DNA of 64,000 nucleotides from Planctomycetaceae bacterium. GTDB lineage: Bacteria; Planctomycetota; Planctomycetia; Pirellulales; PNKZ01. The stretch is taken from contig JAEUIN010000147.1 of assembly GCA_016793115.1 (NCBI GenBank), positions 1-64,000 of the forward strand. Reading direction: 5' to 3'. Each line of letters begins with the position of its first letter. Position 1 is the first letter of the stretch. The notes below the pieces were generated by a model. That model saw only the letters and a list, made by a program, of their open reading frames with translations. It did no database searches and was not told the DNA's origin. Shown here piece by piece: positions 44,092 through 52,300 of the stretch. The position numbers and the translations under genes were made by a program.

Positions 44092-44119
44092 TTGACACTC
44101 AACGGGTGCGGTATATCAT
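44092..44119 (+). promoter_or_regulatory. promoter of the RsbV/RsbW-like genes
   Basis: TTGACA (44092-44097), a 16-nt spacer and TATCAT (44114-44119). Transcription from about 44126 would give a leader of about 220 nt before the STAS gene, which is long. Confidence 0.55.
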
Positions 44120-44348
44120 CATTCGTGGTAACGGCTTACGACGTCGCGCCTCGCGGTTTCGGTCGTTGCTTGCCGCTGTTTGACGGCGCTGCCCGACGCG
44201 GAGCGCCCGCGATTCGTTCGCGCGTTCCCGCCGAGTCGCTTGCGCCGCGCGGCTGATTTCCAATGCAACGTTCGGTTCGGCGACGCCTGCAACGTGACGC
44301 GGCGTCGCGCTCGTCGTCCACGACAAACAACCTGCAGGGATTCGCTTC

Positions 44349-44708
44349 ATGACCGGTCATCGTCGTTTGGAAGTTTCGGAAGTCGGCGACGTCACTGTCG
44401 TGCACTTCGTGGATCGCAAGATTCTCGACGTCACGAACATTCATGAGCTCGGCCGCGAGTTGTTCGCGTTGGTCGAAGAGCAGAACCGCAAGAAGTTGCT
44501 GCTGAACTTTTCCACGGTCGAGTTTCTCTCCAGCGAGACGCTCGGCGAGTTGATTAAGCTCGAAAAGAAAGTGAAGCAACACCAAGGCCGCTTGATGCTG
44601 ACGAACATCAAGCCGGAGATTTACGAAGTGTTCGCGATCACGCGCCTGAATAAGCTCTTCGATATTCGCGACGACGAGGCGGAAGCTTTGGCCGCGTTCA
44701 ATTCGTAG
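44349..44708 (+). CDS. STAS-domain anti-sigma factor antagonist (RsbV/SpoIIAA-like)
   Basis: A 119-residue single STAS domain. VTVVHFVDRKILDVTNIHELGRELFAL is the N-terminal half, and LLLNFSTVEFLSSETLGELIKLEKKV carries the phosphorylatable serine (61 or 62) in the conserved position. When unphosphorylated such proteins bind the RsbW-type kinase and free a sigma factor or another partner. The likely partner follows on the same strand 111 nt later. Confidence 0.9.
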   Translation: MTGHRRLEVSEVGDVTVVHFVDRKILDVTNIHELGRELFALVEEQNRKKLLLNFSTVEFLSSETLGELIKLEKKVKQHQGRLMLTNIKPEIYEVFAITRLNKLFDIRDDEAEALAAFNS

Positions 44709-44819
44709 CCGCTTTGCCCCGGTCCGGTTCGAATGTCTTCGCCCGCAGTTCGCAACGTTCGTTCGCCCCTAAGCCGCAACGCACGGCAGCCACTCGCCAC
44801 CCTTAGTTGAGCCGGCTCG

Positions 44820-45251
44820 ATGCCCATGACGTTGGATGAATGGATTTGGCAACTCGAGGAGTCTTTTCCCAGCCGCACGGCGGAGGGAAAGCGAATTCTT
44901 GAGAGCGTGCTGGCCCGCCTCGAATCGGAGAACTGGTTCCCGCACGACATCTTCGGGGTGCACTTGGCGCTGGAAGAAGCGCTCGTCAACGCCGTGAAGC
45001 ACGGCAACCGGATGGACGAGACCAAGTTCGTCCATGTGGTTTGTCGCTTGTCGCCCGAAAAGCTGTATGTGCAGATTCGCGACGAAGGCCCCGGCTTCAA
45101 ACTCGAAGAAGTGCCGGATTGCACCGACGACGAAAATCTCGAAAAATGCTCCGGCCGCGGCATCATGCTGATGCGCAATTTCATGACGCTCGTGGAGTAC
45201 AACGACAGCGGCAATATGGTGACGATGGAAAAATCGCGGAAGTCGGCTTAG
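44820..45251 (+). CDS. RsbW-like serine kinase / anti-sigma factor
   Basis: A 143-residue GHKL-type ATPase. The N-box is HLALEEALVNAVKHGNRMD with the metal-binding Glu and Asn, and the G1 box is IRDEGPGFKLEEV, followed by GRGIMLMRNFMTLVEYN. These match RsbW/SpoIIAB and related switch kinases. It probably binds and phosphorylates the STAS protein encoded just upstream. No sigma factor gene is adjacent. tRNA-Asn follows after about 108 nt. Confidence 0.9.
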   Translation: MPMTLDEWIWQLEESFPSRTAEGKRILESVLARLESENWFPHDIFGVHLALEEALVNAVKHGNRMDETKFVHVVCRLSPEKLYVQIRDEGPGFKLEEVPDCTDDENLEKCSGRGIMLMRNFMTLVEYNDSGNMVTMEKSRKSA

Positions 45252-45312
45252 GCCGACCGCATGCCTGCGCAGGCCGCGGAATTTCGCGGCGACATTGCCC
45301 GCCGGGCAGGCC

Positions 45313-45341
45313 TTGCCGGATTCCGTGTTTTTCACTATTCT
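45313..45341 (+). promoter_or_regulatory. promoter of tRNA-Asn
   Basis: TTGCCG (45313-45318), a 17-nt spacer and TATTCT (45336-45341), with the predicted start near 45348. A stretch TTCACTATTCTGGCG here also occurs at 18542-18556 before imuA. Confidence 0.6.
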
Positions 45342-45358
45342 GGCGTTTTCCGCTCCAT

Positions 45359-45431
45359 TCCCCGATAGCTCAGTTGGTAGAGCGCGCGACTGTTAATCGC
45401 AAGGTCCTAGGTTCGAGCCCTAGTCGGGGAG
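45359..45431 (+). tRNA. tRNA-Asn (GUU)
   Basis: A 73-nt cloverleaf: acceptor TCCCCGA/TCGGGGA, D-arm GCTC-AGTTGGTA-GAGC, anticodon arm CGCGA-CTGTTAA-TCGCA with anticodon GTT, and T-arm CTAGG-TTCGAGC-CCTAG. The discriminator is G and CCA is not encoded. One C-A mismatch occurs at the top of the anticodon stem. A promoter precedes it and an intrinsic terminator follows. Confidence 0.95.
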
Positions 45432-45469
45432 CTCTTTGATTTTCCGCGAGCCGGGCTCGCATACCGGTT

Positions 45470-45506
45470 AACGCCCGCGGCCGAATGATCGGCCGGTGGG
45501 CGTTTT
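45470..45506 (+). terminator. intrinsic terminator of tRNA-Asn
   Basis: The arm AACGCCCGCGGCCGA pairs with TCGGCCGGTGGGCGTT around ATGA with one bulged base, and TTTT follows. It lies about 40 nt after the tRNA. Confidence 0.6.
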
Positions 45507-45604
45507 GCGTTTCCGGACTTGTCGGTAGTTGCGGCGATGTTCTTTGTGCCGGCCGCGATCCAAGTCGTCCTTGCGGTGTAAGGGCGTTCCGGGCCCCGGT
45601 TGCA

Positions 45605-46300
45605 TCAGACGGTCGCGCCGAACAGGGCACCGACGCCCGCCGTGAGCGCCATGGCCAGCGCGCCCCAAAAGGTCACGCGAAAGGCGGCTTTAGCGACCGG
45701 AGCGCCACCGGCATAGGCCCCGAAACCTCCGAGGAGCGAGAGGAAGACGATGGAACAAGCGACGACGACGGGAATCAACGCCGCCGGGGGAGCGACCAGT
45801 ACGGTCAACAACGGCAGCGCCGCGCCGACGGCGAACGTCGCCGCGGAAGCGAGCGCCGCCTGGATCGGACGCGCGGTCGTCAGATCGGAGATGCCAAGTT
45901 CGTCGCGCGCATGGGCTGCCAACGCGTCATGGGCCATCAATTGGTTCGCGACCTGCTTCGCCAACTCGGCATCGAGGCCCCGCTTGACATAGATCGCGGC
46001 TAGTTCCTCCCGCTCGAAGGCGTCGTCCGTAGCGAGTTCCTTGCGTTCCCGTTCGAGGTCGGCTCGCTCCGTGTCGGATTGGGAGCTGACGGACACGTAT
46101 TCCCCGGCCGCCATCGACATGGCGCCGGCGACCAAGCCGGCCACGCCCGCGACTAAGATTTCGCTCCCCGCGGCTTTTGAGGCCGCGACGCCGACGATGA
46201 GGCTGGCCGTGGAAACGATGCCGTCGTTCGCACCGAGCACCGCGGCTCGCAACCAACCGATGCGATCCGTCCGGTGTTTTTCGAAGTGGGGCGTTCTCAT
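45605..46300 (-). CDS. VIT1/CCC1-family transporter
   Basis: A 231-residue membrane protein of the vacuolar iron transporter family (Fe/Mn efflux or storage). The N-terminal KHRTDRIGWLRAAVLGANDGIVSTASLIVGVAAS and AGLVAGAMSMAAGEYVSVSSQSDTERADLERERKELATD are family hallmarks, the second including the acidic helix that binds metal in the cytosol. Four or five helices follow. The start at 46300 is preferred to upstream frames rich in Arg. Confidence 0.92.
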   Translation of the reverse strand: MRTPHFEKHRTDRIGWLRAAVLGANDGIVSTASLIVGVAASKAAGSEILVAGVAGLVAGAMSMAAGEYVSVSSQSDTERADLERERKELATDDAFEREELAAIYVKRGLDAELAKQVANQLMAHDALAAHARDELGISDLTTARPIQAALASAATFAVGAALPLLTVLVAPPAALIPVVVACSIVFLSLLGGFGAYAGGAPVAKAAFRVTFWGALAMALTAGVGALFGATV

Positions 46301-46338
46301 GGTGATTCTTACTTTTGTAAGTGCGCAAAAACGGGCAA

Positions 46339-47394
46339 CTACCGCGTGTTCCAGCGCTCGGTGAGTTCCGGCCAAGTTGGGCCGTCGTCGGCGGGGAGTT
46401 CTTGGAGGCGCGGCGTGCGCGCGACCACGGCGGCGAACAGATCGGCGACGGCGTCGGCGATCTGCGCCAGCGCGCGGCGGAAGCCGGCTTGTTCGGCTAA
46501 GCGGAGCATTTCGGCATAGGTGAGGCCGCCGGTCTGCCGAGAGAGTTCGGCATCGCACTCCCAGCCTGAGCCGGTTTTGCGAAGTTGCAGTCGCTCCGAC
46601 TCCGCTCGCGACCACGGGCCGAAGTAGCGACGGTTTTCCGCGCAGACGGCGGCAAGCAACTCACGACGATTCGGTTGCCAGCCGTCGGGAAAGAGTTCGC
46701 CGAGCTTGCCGCGCTTCGGAGCCGTGCGCATGTAATGAAACTGAATCGGCTCGACCGGCGTCGCCGCGACGTCGGCCAAGACGGCGTCCCAATTCAAACG
46801 CAATTCGCGACGGCCGATTTCGTGATAGCTCACCAAATCTTGAATCGGCCGATTGCGCGGCGTGTATTTGCCGTCGAGGAGTTCGAGCGTCACGCCGGGG
46901 TGGATCGACTTGATCAGGCTGTCGCCGACGATGTGCGTCATCCAGCCGAACAGATACGCGAGCGGGCGCCGGCCGGGGCCGAACAGATCGAACGCGTCGT
47001 CGACGACCGCCGCACAATAGTCGGCCGCGTGGTCCCACGGGACGACCAAGTCGCGCTCCGCGCGGCTGAACCCGAAGACGACGTGGGCTCGGCCGTAGAA
47101 CAGGTCGTGCACTTGCCGCGGCGTGTACTCGTCGCCGCCGTGACGCAGGAGAAACGGACGCACGGCCCCGCCGGTCAGCGGGCTCTTGTCGATGGGCACG
47201 GTGCCGTAGCCGACCTCGCGTCCGGTATCGACGCAGACCGCCTCGGGCATGGTTTGAATGTCGCAGCCGAGATAGGCCCCGGCCAAGTACGACGTGAAAT
47301 GCCGGCCGACGACGGGCGCGATCGGCAGCTTCCGCGCGGCCGCCGCTTTGGCACCGAGCACGGCGTATGTCAGGTGTCCGATCGTTCCGCTCAT
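46339..47394 (-). CDS. zinc-dependent phospholipase C-like protein
   Basis: A 351-residue protein. The start MSGTIGHLTYAVLGAKAAA, the AGAYLGCDIQT segment, and the helix AYLFGWMTHIVGDSLIKSIHPG resemble the helical core of zinc-dependent PLC/S1-type nucleases, where His and Asp residues bind three zincs. HDLFYGRAHVVFGF and VVPWDHAADY add candidate ligands. No export signal is obvious. The family assignment is by pattern only. It lies 38 nt upstream of the VIT1-like gene on the same strand. Confidence 0.6.
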   Translation of the reverse strand: MSGTIGHLTYAVLGAKAAAARKLPIAPVVGRHFTSYLAGAYLGCDIQTMPEAVCVDTGREVGYGTVPIDKSPLTGGAVRPFLLRHGGDEYTPRQVHDLFYGRAHVVFGFSRAERDLVVPWDHAADYCAAVVDDAFDLFGPGRRPLAYLFGWMTHIVGDSLIKSIHPGVTLELLDGKYTPRNRPIQDLVSYHEIGRRELRLNWDAVLADVAATPVEPIQFHYMRTAPKRGKLGELFPDGWQPNRRELLAAVCAENRRYFGPWSRAESERLQLRKTGSGWECDAELSRQTGGLTYAEMLRLAEQAGFRRALAQIADAVADLFAAVVARTPRLQELPADDGPTWPELTERWNTR

Positions 47395-47516
47395 AGGTGT
47401 GGCTTTGAACCGTGAGGGTGTTTGTCTCGGTAATCAATCTAGCGGCATTTGGTCGGAGTATTGCGAGCCGTTGGGCTTAGGCGGCTCCCGCTTCATTCTC
47501 GCCGTGCGGCATCGTA

Positions 47517-47545
47517 TTGAGCCTCTGCAGGGGCTGAGCTACAAT
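47517..47545 (+). promoter_or_regulatory. promoter of the 235-residue secreted protein gene
   Basis: TTGAGC (47517-47522), a 17-nt spacer and TACAAT (47540-47545). The leader of about 118 nt ends in TAGGAGG, eight bases before the ATG at 47670. Confidence 0.6.
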
Positions 47546-47669
47546 GGCACTCCACTCTCAGGGGTGTGTCTATTTGCATCTCGGGAAGGGCAATTTTGCC
47601 GAATTAGGACAATCTTCCGCTCGGCTCGGCGAAATCCTCTTCAACGCCGCTACTTAGGAGGATCCGGTT

Positions 47670-48377
47670 ATGAATCGCATTTCGTTCTTACTCCAACTTC
47701 TTCCCCTAATCTTCGCCATTGCGGCGCCGAACAACTGCGACGCGCAATCGACGACTATTGCCGACGGCACGTTCGTCGGCCTCACGCCCGCCGGAGTGAG
47801 CGTCGGCGAGGCCGGCGGCGTTAAGACGATTCCGCTGCGCCCGACTGCGCAAGTCTCGATTCGCGGCCCGTTCGATCTCGCCAAAGTGGCCAAGGGAATG
47901 AAAGTCGCGGTCAGCGGAATGATCGAAGACGGCAGTAAGGAAGTCGTGCGTTGGTCCGTGGTCGTCTACCCCTTCTCCACGCCGAAAGGAATTCATTCTG
48001 TTCGCTATGAACCGACCTCGGATAAGAAGGGCTTTTGGGAACTCGACGCATTCTGCGAGGTGACGAGCGTCGATCCGCTGACCGTGCGAGTTCTTCCCGG
48101 CAACGAGTTCGCGGGAGCGGTGTACGACGATGCCACGCGCTCCTACTGGTATGCTCCGTACAAGGGACCGCGGCCGATCGGCGCCGCGCTGCCCTTGAAG
48201 GTCGACAATCAAGGACGACAACCGACGGAAATTGAATTCGGAGCCAATCCGCAATATGCCGGTCGGAATGCCCTGGCCCGCGTTTCCGGCGGGGGTGTGC
48301 CGCCGAAGGCGGAATTCGTTCGCATCACACGCACCGAAGCGTTTGAGATCCCCGTGGGAACGGTTAAGAAGCGATAA
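47670..48377 (+). CDS. secreted hypothetical protein
   Basis: A 235-residue exported protein (signal MNRISFLLQLLPLIFAIAAPNNCDA). The mature part is beta-rich: TIADGTFVGLTPAGVSVGEAG, FDLAKVAKGMKVAVSGMIEDGSKEVVRWSVVVYP and GFWELDAFCEVTSVDPLTVRVLPGNEFAGAVYDDATRSYWYAPY. A strong ribosome site AGGAGG precedes the start. No family is recognised. It ends with a strong convergent terminator at 48394-48433. Confidence 0.82.
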   Translation: MNRISFLLQLLPLIFAIAAPNNCDAQSTTIADGTFVGLTPAGVSVGEAGGVKTIPLRPTAQVSIRGPFDLAKVAKGMKVAVSGMIEDGSKEVVRWSVVVYPFSTPKGIHSVRYEPTSDKKGFWELDAFCEVTSVDPLTVRVLPGNEFAGAVYDDATRSYWYAPYKGPRPIGAALPLKVDNQGRQPTEIEFGANPQYAGRNALARVSGGGVPPKAEFVRITRTEAFEIPVGTVKKR

Positions 48378-48393
48378 ATCAGTCTTAAAAAGT

Positions 48394-48433
48394 CGACGCC
48401 GCCGAGGAGAGCAAATTCTCTTCGACGGCGTCG
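48394..48433. terminator. bidirectional terminator hairpin
   Basis: CGACGCCG (48394-48401) pairs with CGGCGTCG (48426-48433), then after one mismatch a second helix of nine pairs continues to a 4-nt loop. A-rich and T-containing flanks lie on both sides. It sits between convergent genes and would end both transcripts. Confidence 0.6.
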
Positions 48434-48461
48434 CCGCTTTCCAATCGGCCGACGTTCGGCG

Positions 48462-51347
48462 TCACCGACCGGCCGCCGCTTCAGTTGCGGTCGGCGTCGG
48501 CACGATGTTGAGCTTCAGCGCCCGATCGGCGGTAAGGCACTGGTGGGCGAGCCGCTCGATATCCGCCTTGGTGATCGCCGAGTAGCCTGCGAGCTTCGAG
48601 CGAATGTCGTCGAGATCCGTCGGGCGTTCCTGGCTCGACGAGATCGCGGTGAGCCAGTAGCCGTTGTCGCGGCGCTGGTGCTCGATCTCGCCGATCATCG
48701 GTTTCACGGCCCGCTCAAATTCGTCGTCGGTCACGGGACCGGCGGCGAGTTCGGCGGCGATCTTCGTGGCGAGCTCGGCGGCGTCGTCGACCTTTTGCGG
48801 ATCGACGAGCAGAGCGACGTTCAGGAAGCCGAAGTCGGGATAAACGTCGTCGGAAAAGTAGGCCACGCTGGGCGAATAGGTCGCGCCAAGTTGTTCGCGG
48901 ACCTGGGCTCGCATCCGCTCGGCGAGCACGAGCTTAAGCACGAACATTTGCCGGGCGGTCGGCGTGTCGGCCGCGCCGGGAGCGGACCAGCCGACGATCG
49001 CCGCGGCCCGCGGCACGTCGGACGCGAAGCCGAGCGTTTTCTGCTTCATCTTGCTCGGAAATGCCAACTTGCGAGCCGTGGCGTAGTCGGGCCGCTGCGG
49101 TAGTCGCTCGGGTAGCGCGCCGAGCGTCTTGGCGACGTAGTCAAGCGCGACCTCAGGCTTCACGTCGCCGACGATCGTCACTTCCATATAACCTTCGGCA
49201 AGCGGCCCAGCGAGCCAGTTACGGACATCGGCAAGTTTGAGCTTGCGAGCTTCGGCGGCGGCGGGGAACACGAACCGGGGATCGTTCGAACGCAGCACCG
49301 CTCCGGCGTCGAAACTTATCACGCCTTCCAGGGTGTGCAGACGCTGGGCGGCGATGCCGTCGACGGCTTCATAGAACTGCCGCTCGGTTTCCGCGCGGAA
49401 GGCCGGCTTCGTGAGGTATGCGGCGCACACTTGGAGTTGGAGCTCCAAGCTGCTCGCCATCGCGGCGCCGCCGATTTGAAAGCAATCGTCGCTCACATTG
49501 AACATCACTTGCAGATTCTTGTCGCCGATCTGCCGATTGAGCTCCGTGAGCGGGAGTCCTTTCAACCCGCCGGAGATGAAGCAAGAGTTGGCGAACAGTT
49601 GCAGGCCCGGCTTGTCTTTCGGCAGCGAGAGCAAGCCGTCGCCGAAGCGCACGAGGGTGCGAACCTTGCCTTTTTCGAACGGAGTCGATTTGACGTTCAC
49701 GCGCACGTTGTTCGCGAACACGGCCTGCACGACGCCGAGGTCGTCGATCTCCTTGCGACTTACGATCCGTCCGGCCGGTCCGAAGTCGGTGAAGGGGAAT
49801 TCGTTTGATTTCACTTCGGCGACGGATTTCACTTCGCTGCGTTGCGCGGCCTCGTAGGCGGCGAGGATTTGTTGCGCTGCGTCGGTCGAAAGCTCGACGT
49901 TGCCGACGACCGAGATTTCGAAGTCGTCGCCGCCCCAACGCTTATTGAAGTGGTTCTCGCAGGCCGCCTTGTCGATCTGCGGCAAAAAGCGATCGAGGGC
50001 GACAAGGTACTCCGAAATCGGCGAGAAGACGCTCGATTCGTTGATCGAGTCGACGATGGAGTCGGCGAGCGAGTCGGGCTGCCGCGTTTCTTGTTGCTCG
50101 TTCAAAGCTTGGAATGCGGCGGTGAGCATCGCTTTGGCCTGATCGATTTCCGCCGGGGAGAAGCCGTCGCGGCGGGCGCGGCGCAGTTCATGCGTGAGCG
50201 TCGTCAGGGCGGCCGACCAGTTGTGCGGCAAGCACTTGGCCGAGAAGTGATGACGCTTCACCGTCGCATACAGCTCTTCGTTGTCGAGCGTCGCGGCTTG
50301 AATCGGCGAGCCGTCGGCTTCGCTCAGCTTATCGAATCGCACGTCGAGAATGTGATTCACGACGAGGTCAAGAATGTCGTCGACTTGATCGGCCATGTTG
50401 TCGACCTTCCGCGGCACGGCTTCGAGGCGCTCGATGCCGACCGTGGTCGAACTCGCGTCGGGGACGGAGTTGAAGCGGGCCGTCGTCGTCGAGCGCGGTG
50501 CGAGCTTGCCGAAGTCCGGAGTCGGCGTCTCGCCCCGGCGAGCACGGGCGTCGGCGAAGCGTTCGCGGATAAGGCGTTCGACCACGGCGACGTCGAAATC
50601 GCCGGCCGCGACGATCACCGTGCGGCCGGGCGTGTACCAGGTTTCATAAAAGTCGACGAACCGCTCGCGGCGCAGGTTGCGAATCGCGTCGACGGTGCCG
50701 AGCGGCAGGCGGTCGGCGAACTTCGTTCCCGCCAACGCCGAACCGATCTGCGCTTTCGCGCTGCGATAGGCCGGGGTGTTACGCGCGGCGAGTTCCGAGA
50801 GGACGACGCCGCGCTCTTGCTCGATTTCCTTTTCGTCGAGGAGCATGCCGTCGAGGAAGTCGCGGAAGAGTTTGAGGCAATCGCTCGTCAACTCCTCGTT
50901 GGCTCGAGGAAGATCGAGTTGATACACCGTGTGATCGATTTGCGTTACGGCGTTGGTGTGAGCGCCGAACGCCATGCCGAGCCGCTGGAAGTATTCGAAC
51001 GCCTCGCCCGGCTTAAAGTTCTTGGTGCCGTTGAAGGCCATGTGTTCGAGGAAATGGGCGAGCCCTTGTTGGTCGTCGTCTTCATAGCCGCTACCGGCGA
51101 GCACCAGCATCCGCAAGCTGCCGCGGGTCGGCGCGCTTTTGGTCGGCAGAATCGCGTAGCGGAGGCCGTTGTCGAGCTTGCCCCAAGTGACGCGCGGGTC
51201 GACTTTCATATCGCTTTGTTCGTGCGGCCAGGGGCGCGCGGCGACGGCGGGAGATTGGGACGCCGCAGGTTTGGTCTCTGCGGCGTGAAGCCACGGTGCC
51301 GTCGCAAGGGCGAGTGCGAGAGCTGCGATCGTCGAAACTTGTTTCAT
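48462..51347 (-). CDS. M16 family metallopeptidase (pitrilysin-like)
   Basis: A 961-residue exported protease (signal MKQVSTIAALALALATAPWLHA). The inverted zinc motif is H98-F-L-E-H102 in GLAHFLEHMAFNGT, and the downstream catalytic region LDEKEIEQERGVVLSELAARNTP holds the third ligand glutamate. A second M16 half (about 530-960) keeps the fold without the zinc motif, as in pitrilysin-type two-domain enzymes. The start at 51347 fits the signal; upstream frames do not. A divergent TetR gene lies 240 nt away. Confidence 0.92.
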   Translation of the reverse strand: MKQVSTIAALALALATAPWLHAAETKPAASQSPAVAARPWPHEQSDMKVDPRVTWGKLDNGLRYAILPTKSAPTRGSLRMLVLAGSGYEDDDQQGLAHFLEHMAFNGTKNFKPGEAFEYFQRLGMAFGAHTNAVTQIDHTVYQLDLPRANEELTSDCLKLFRDFLDGMLLDEKEIEQERGVVLSELAARNTPAYRSAKAQIGSALAGTKFADRLPLGTVDAIRNLRRERFVDFYETWYTPGRTVIVAAGDFDVAVVERLIRERFADARARRGETPTPDFGKLAPRSTTTARFNSVPDASSTTVGIERLEAVPRKVDNMADQVDDILDLVVNHILDVRFDKLSEADGSPIQAATLDNEELYATVKRHHFSAKCLPHNWSAALTTLTHELRRARRDGFSPAEIDQAKAMLTAAFQALNEQQETRQPDSLADSIVDSINESSVFSPISEYLVALDRFLPQIDKAACENHFNKRWGGDDFEISVVGNVELSTDAAQQILAAYEAAQRSEVKSVAEVKSNEFPFTDFGPAGRIVSRKEIDDLGVVQAVFANNVRVNVKSTPFEKGKVRTLVRFGDGLLSLPKDKPGLQLFANSCFISGGLKGLPLTELNRQIGDKNLQVMFNVSDDCFQIGGAAMASSLELQLQVCAAYLTKPAFRAETERQFYEAVDGIAAQRLHTLEGVISFDAGAVLRSNDPRFVFPAAAEARKLKLADVRNWLAGPLAEGYMEVTIVGDVKPEVALDYVAKTLGALPERLPQRPDYATARKLAFPSKMKQKTLGFASDVPRAAAIVGWSAPGAADTPTARQMFVLKLVLAERMRAQVREQLGATYSPSVAYFSDDVYPDFGFLNVALLVDPQKVDDAAELATKIAAELAAGPVTDDEFERAVKPMIGEIEHQRRDNGYWLTAISSSQERPTDLDDIRSKLAGYSAITKADIERLAHQCLTADRALKLNIVPTPTATEAAAGR

Positions 51348-51551
51348 GGCACGGCTCGGCGAGTTTTGAGGCGAGAAGCAGGAAGCGATTTGAAGAACGG
51401 AATCGCCGAACGCGCGATTTCGACGACCCTGAGGCACCTCGCTTAGCGTGCGGGAAGAAATTGTGTTACGGCGAACCGACCCGATTTGCGGCTTGTCTCG
51501 GAAAATGTCCAGGCGACTGCTATTGATCGGAAATCGCGCGCTACCTATTAT

Positions 51552-51567
51552 TTGACTGACCGATCAA
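51552..51567. promoter_or_regulatory. candidate TetR operator
   Basis: TTGACTGACCGATCAA has TTGA/TCAA outer arms and stands 21 nt before the tetR ATG in an AT-rich stretch. Sequences of this style bind many TetR regulators of efflux pumps. The dyad is imperfect. Confidence 0.35.
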
Positions 51568-51587
51568 CTAATTAACTGCTAGCAACC

Positions 51588-52250
51588 ATGTCAGCCACAC
51601 GAAAACCCGGCCGACCGGTCGATCCGGACCTCCACGAGCGACGGCGAAAGCAGATTCTCGACGTCGCTGCAAGTCTATTTGCTGAAAACGGTTACGCCAA
51701 CGCCGATACCCAAAAACTGGCCGATGAACTCGGTATTTCCAAAGGGACGGTGTTTCGCTATTTCCCGACCAAACGGGAGCTGTTCGCCGCGACCATCGAG
51801 CGGGCTTTGGAGCAGTTGCAGCACGACGTCGATGCCGCCGTCGACTTGGTGGACGACCCGCTCGCGAAGATCTTCGCCGCCATCACGGCCTATCTCCGCT
51901 ACTTCGATCGCCGCCCGGAAGTCGTCGAGCTGATGATCCTGGAGCGGGCGGAGTTCAAAGATCGCAAGTCGAGCTATTTCGATCGCCACGACAAGTGCGA
52001 CGAGAAGGACGAGCGCTGGCGGCTCATCATGGCGACGCTCGTCGCCGACGGACGCTTTCGCGCCGTGCCGGCCGAGCGGGCACGCAGCGTGCTCGGTGAT
52101 TTGCTCTACGGCACGATCTTCAGCAACCACATGTCGGGCCGGCCTCGCTCGCTGGAAGAGCAAGCGGAAGGGCTGTTCGACATCATCTTCAACGGCTTGC
52201 TTACCGAAGCGGAGCGAGCGCGGCGTGCGGACGTCGACCAACCGGAATAA
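51588..52250 (+). CDS. TetR family regulator
   Basis: A 220-residue TetR-type repressor. The HTH is clear: RRKQILDVAASLFAENGYANADTQKLADELGISKGTVFRYFPTKRELFAATIER. The C-terminal part resembles AcrR/YcfQ-like regulators. It is the first gene of a row with a membrane fusion protein and an RND pump on the same strand, so it is most likely their local repressor. A candidate operator lies 21 nt upstream. Confidence 0.93.
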   Translation: MSATRKPGRPVDPDLHERRRKQILDVAASLFAENGYANADTQKLADELGISKGTVFRYFPTKRELFAATIERALEQLQHDVDAAVDLVDDPLAKIFAAITAYLRYFDRRPEVVELMILERAEFKDRKSSYFDRHDKCDEKDERWRLIMATLVADGRFRAVPAERARSVLGDLLYGTIFSNHMSGRPRSLEEQAEGLFDIIFNGLLTEAERARRADVDQPE

Positions 52251-52300
52251 CTAGCCGCAGGAAGCGGCGCAACAACTCAGGGAAGAGCGGAGCGGCCACG

